Positions 20,414-21,564 of a DNA stretch of 21,564 nucleotides are shown in pieces. The stretch is from contig CAZAGT010000041.1 of assembly GCA_964484515.1 (NCBI GenBank), forward strand, positions 1 to 21,564, read 5' to 3'. The position numbers and the translations under genes were made by a program. Within the stretch, counting starts at the first letter, position 1. Every line of letters begins with the position of its first letter. The notes beneath the pieces are model-generated. The model did no database searches. It saw nothing but the letters and a program-made list of their open reading frames with translations, and had not been told where the DNA came from. Source of the DNA: CAZAGT01 sp964484515 (GTDB lineage Bacteria > Desulfobacterota > DSM-4660 > Desulfatiglandales > HGW-15).

Positions 20414-21564
20414 ATGGTACGAAGAGAAATGCTGAAATTCGCTCGTAATAAGCTCGTCAGCGTCGAGAGAAAAGATGTGGATACATTGTTCGTCCACGGT
20501 ATCCTCGACGATGACATTTACGGTGTGGAGATCGATCTAGTCCTTAGAATATCCAATCTGGAAATCATGAGCCTGGACGGTAAATGGAATCGCTGGACAA
20601 CGCCGGACTGTCACCGCGCCCTCCCCCTGTTGCAGGAAGCCGTCGGACTCAGGGTCGCTGAGGGCTTTTCCGAGAAGGTCAAGAAGTCCGTTGGCCGCAA
20701 GGCCTGCCGGCACTTTGCCAATCTCCTCCTGGAATGCTGTCAGGCCGCCAAAGAGACAGCCATGATCCTCAAATGGGAGGAGGAGAAAGCAAGCAGGCCG
20801 GAGCTAGGCTTCGATGAATTCTCAACCCCTTCCTTATCGACTAAAGTGCAGCCGGTGCAGCCCGAGAGAGTCGTTCGCCGGGATACTCAAGCGAAGATTT
20901 CGGGAGCAATGACCATCGATCTCCACGTCCACACGTCCGATGCGTCTCCGTGCAGTTCCGCACCGGTCGACGCGATCATCGAGGAGGCCAAAAGGATTGG
21001 TCTTGATGGCATTTGCCTTACGGATCATAATTACACCTGGGGCCGGAAGCAGGTGGAAGACCTGCAGCAAAGACACGGATTCCTTGTCCTAAGAGGGAAC
21101 GAGATTACAACAGACCAGGGAGATATGATCGTCTTTGGTTTTGACAAGGATATCAACGGCATCATCAAACTGGAGAAACTCAGGGTCGAGGTCTCAAGAG
21201 TTGGCGGGTTTATGATCGTAGCCCACCCATTCAGGGGTTTTCTGACTTTTGGGATCGGGCAACTGGGGTTGACACCGGAAAAGGCCATGGCGCGGCCGCT
21301 CTTCCAATCTGTCGATGCCGTTGAAGTATTGAACAGCAAGAGCACAGCCAAAGAGAATGACTTTGCAGCGAAGGTGGCTTCAGGGCTTAATCTGCCGGCC
21401 ACGGGCGGGAGCGATGCTCATGAGGTATCTGAGGTGGGTATCTTTGCCACCCGGTTTCGCCAGATCATCAAGGATGAAAGAGGGCTTATCGAGGCACTCA
21501 GGGCCGGCGACACCGCACCTATTGCGTACCGGAGGGAGAAAAAGACAGGGAGCAACGCGTATGG
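20414..21564 (+). CDS. DUF2889-like domain fused to a PHP phosphoesterase domain, 3' end outside window
   Basis: The frame stays open to the window edge (383 residues seen), so the gene is incomplete. Residues 6-120 (MLKFARNKLVSVERKD to ETAMILKW) align with the preceding DUF2889 protein, including LLLECC against MVEECC. A low-complexity linker (about 121-165) leads to a PHP domain. It has His171/His173 in DLHVHTSD, Asp204-His205 in CLTDHN, Glu230 in GNEIT, His271 in IVAHPFRG and Asp334/His336 in GGSDAHE. These are the expected metal ligands of a PHP phosphatase or nuclease. The start is ATG 20414 or 20429; the paralogue alignment favours 20429, and neither has a good ribosome-binding site. 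A palindromic repeat lies just upstream. Confidence 0.88.
   Translation, partial: MVRREMLKFARNKLVSVERKDVDTLFVHGILDDDIYGVEIDLVLRISNLEIMSLDGKWNRWTTPDCHRALPLLQEAVGLRVAEGFSEKVKKSVGRKACRHFANLLLECCQAAKETAMILKWEEEKASRPELGFDEFSTPSLSTKVQPVQPERVVRRDTQAKISGAMTIDLHVHTSDASPCSSAPVDAIIEEAKRIGLDGICLTDHNYTWGRKQVEDLQQRHGFLVLRGNEITTDQGDMIVFGFDKDINGIIKLEKLRVEVSRVGGFMIVAHPFRGFLTFGIGQLGLTPEKAMARPLFQSVDAVEVLNSKSTAKENDFAAKVASGLNLPATGGSDAHEVSEVGIFATRFRQIIKDERGLIEALRAGDTAPIAYRREKKTGSNAY

Noticed and set aside
1..21564. CRISPR array, rRNA, tRNA or phage gene cluster
   Set aside because: No regularly spaced repeats, RNA gene signatures or phage structural genes were seen on either strand.

Overview
This window looks like draft chromosome from a Gram-negative, probably anaerobic bacterium with about 50-55% GC. 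The closest guess is a Desulfobacterota (deltaproteobacteria-like) or neighbouring lineage. The pointers are a tripartite envelope-spanning efflux operon with an HlyD-type adaptor, a C_GCAxxG_C_C redox-family protein, a NifX/NifB-type cofactor protein, an FmdB zinc ribbon, DUF2889 proteins, and a palindromic repeat of a type common in proteobacteria. Ten Ns inside one gene show that this is scaffolded draft sequence. No rRNA, tRNA, CRISPR array or intact transposase gene was seen, and the taxonomy is inference.

Left part (1-7.1 kb): mostly single housekeeping genes. They are a 5'-truncated peptidase S51-like gene, a 310-bp MITE-like element with 17-bp terminal inverted repeats, and a small, possibly frameshifted gene of unknown function. 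Then come endonuclease III with an altered Fe-S ligand, a HisH-HisF fusion of eukaryotic type, an M42 aminopeptidase, a YhhQ/DUF165 queuosine-precursor transporter and a flavodoxin.

Middle (7.2-14.7 kb): two ABC-2 transport systems that converge. On the plus strand a good sigma70-like promoter leads into a two-gene ATPase plus permease pair. On the minus strand lies a five-gene operon of YbhGFSR type (HlyD adaptor, two separate ATPases, two permeases). Together these would pump a hydrophobic compound across the envelope. A strong predicted promoter lies about 230 nt before the adaptor start. The leader between them holds a strong hairpin and a downstream segment that can pair with the same hairpin arm and loop.

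Right part (14.7-21.6 kb): a calcium-loop protein lies downstream of a YjfB-like putative motility gene, which has a sigma28-like (FliA) promoter. These are followed by the C_GCAxxG_C_C gene with its own sigma70-like promoter and an Fsr-like MFS exporter. The window ends with a plus-strand run of a NifX/NifB-like protein, an FmdB zinc ribbon, a DUF2889 protein, and a second DUF2889-like domain fused to a PHP metallo-phosphoesterase domain that runs off the end.

The points most worth a second look are the DUF2889-PHP fusion beside its stand-alone paralogue, the structured efflux leader, the sigma28-driven motility/calcium pair, the eukaryote-type HisHF and the Cys-to-His change in endonuclease III.
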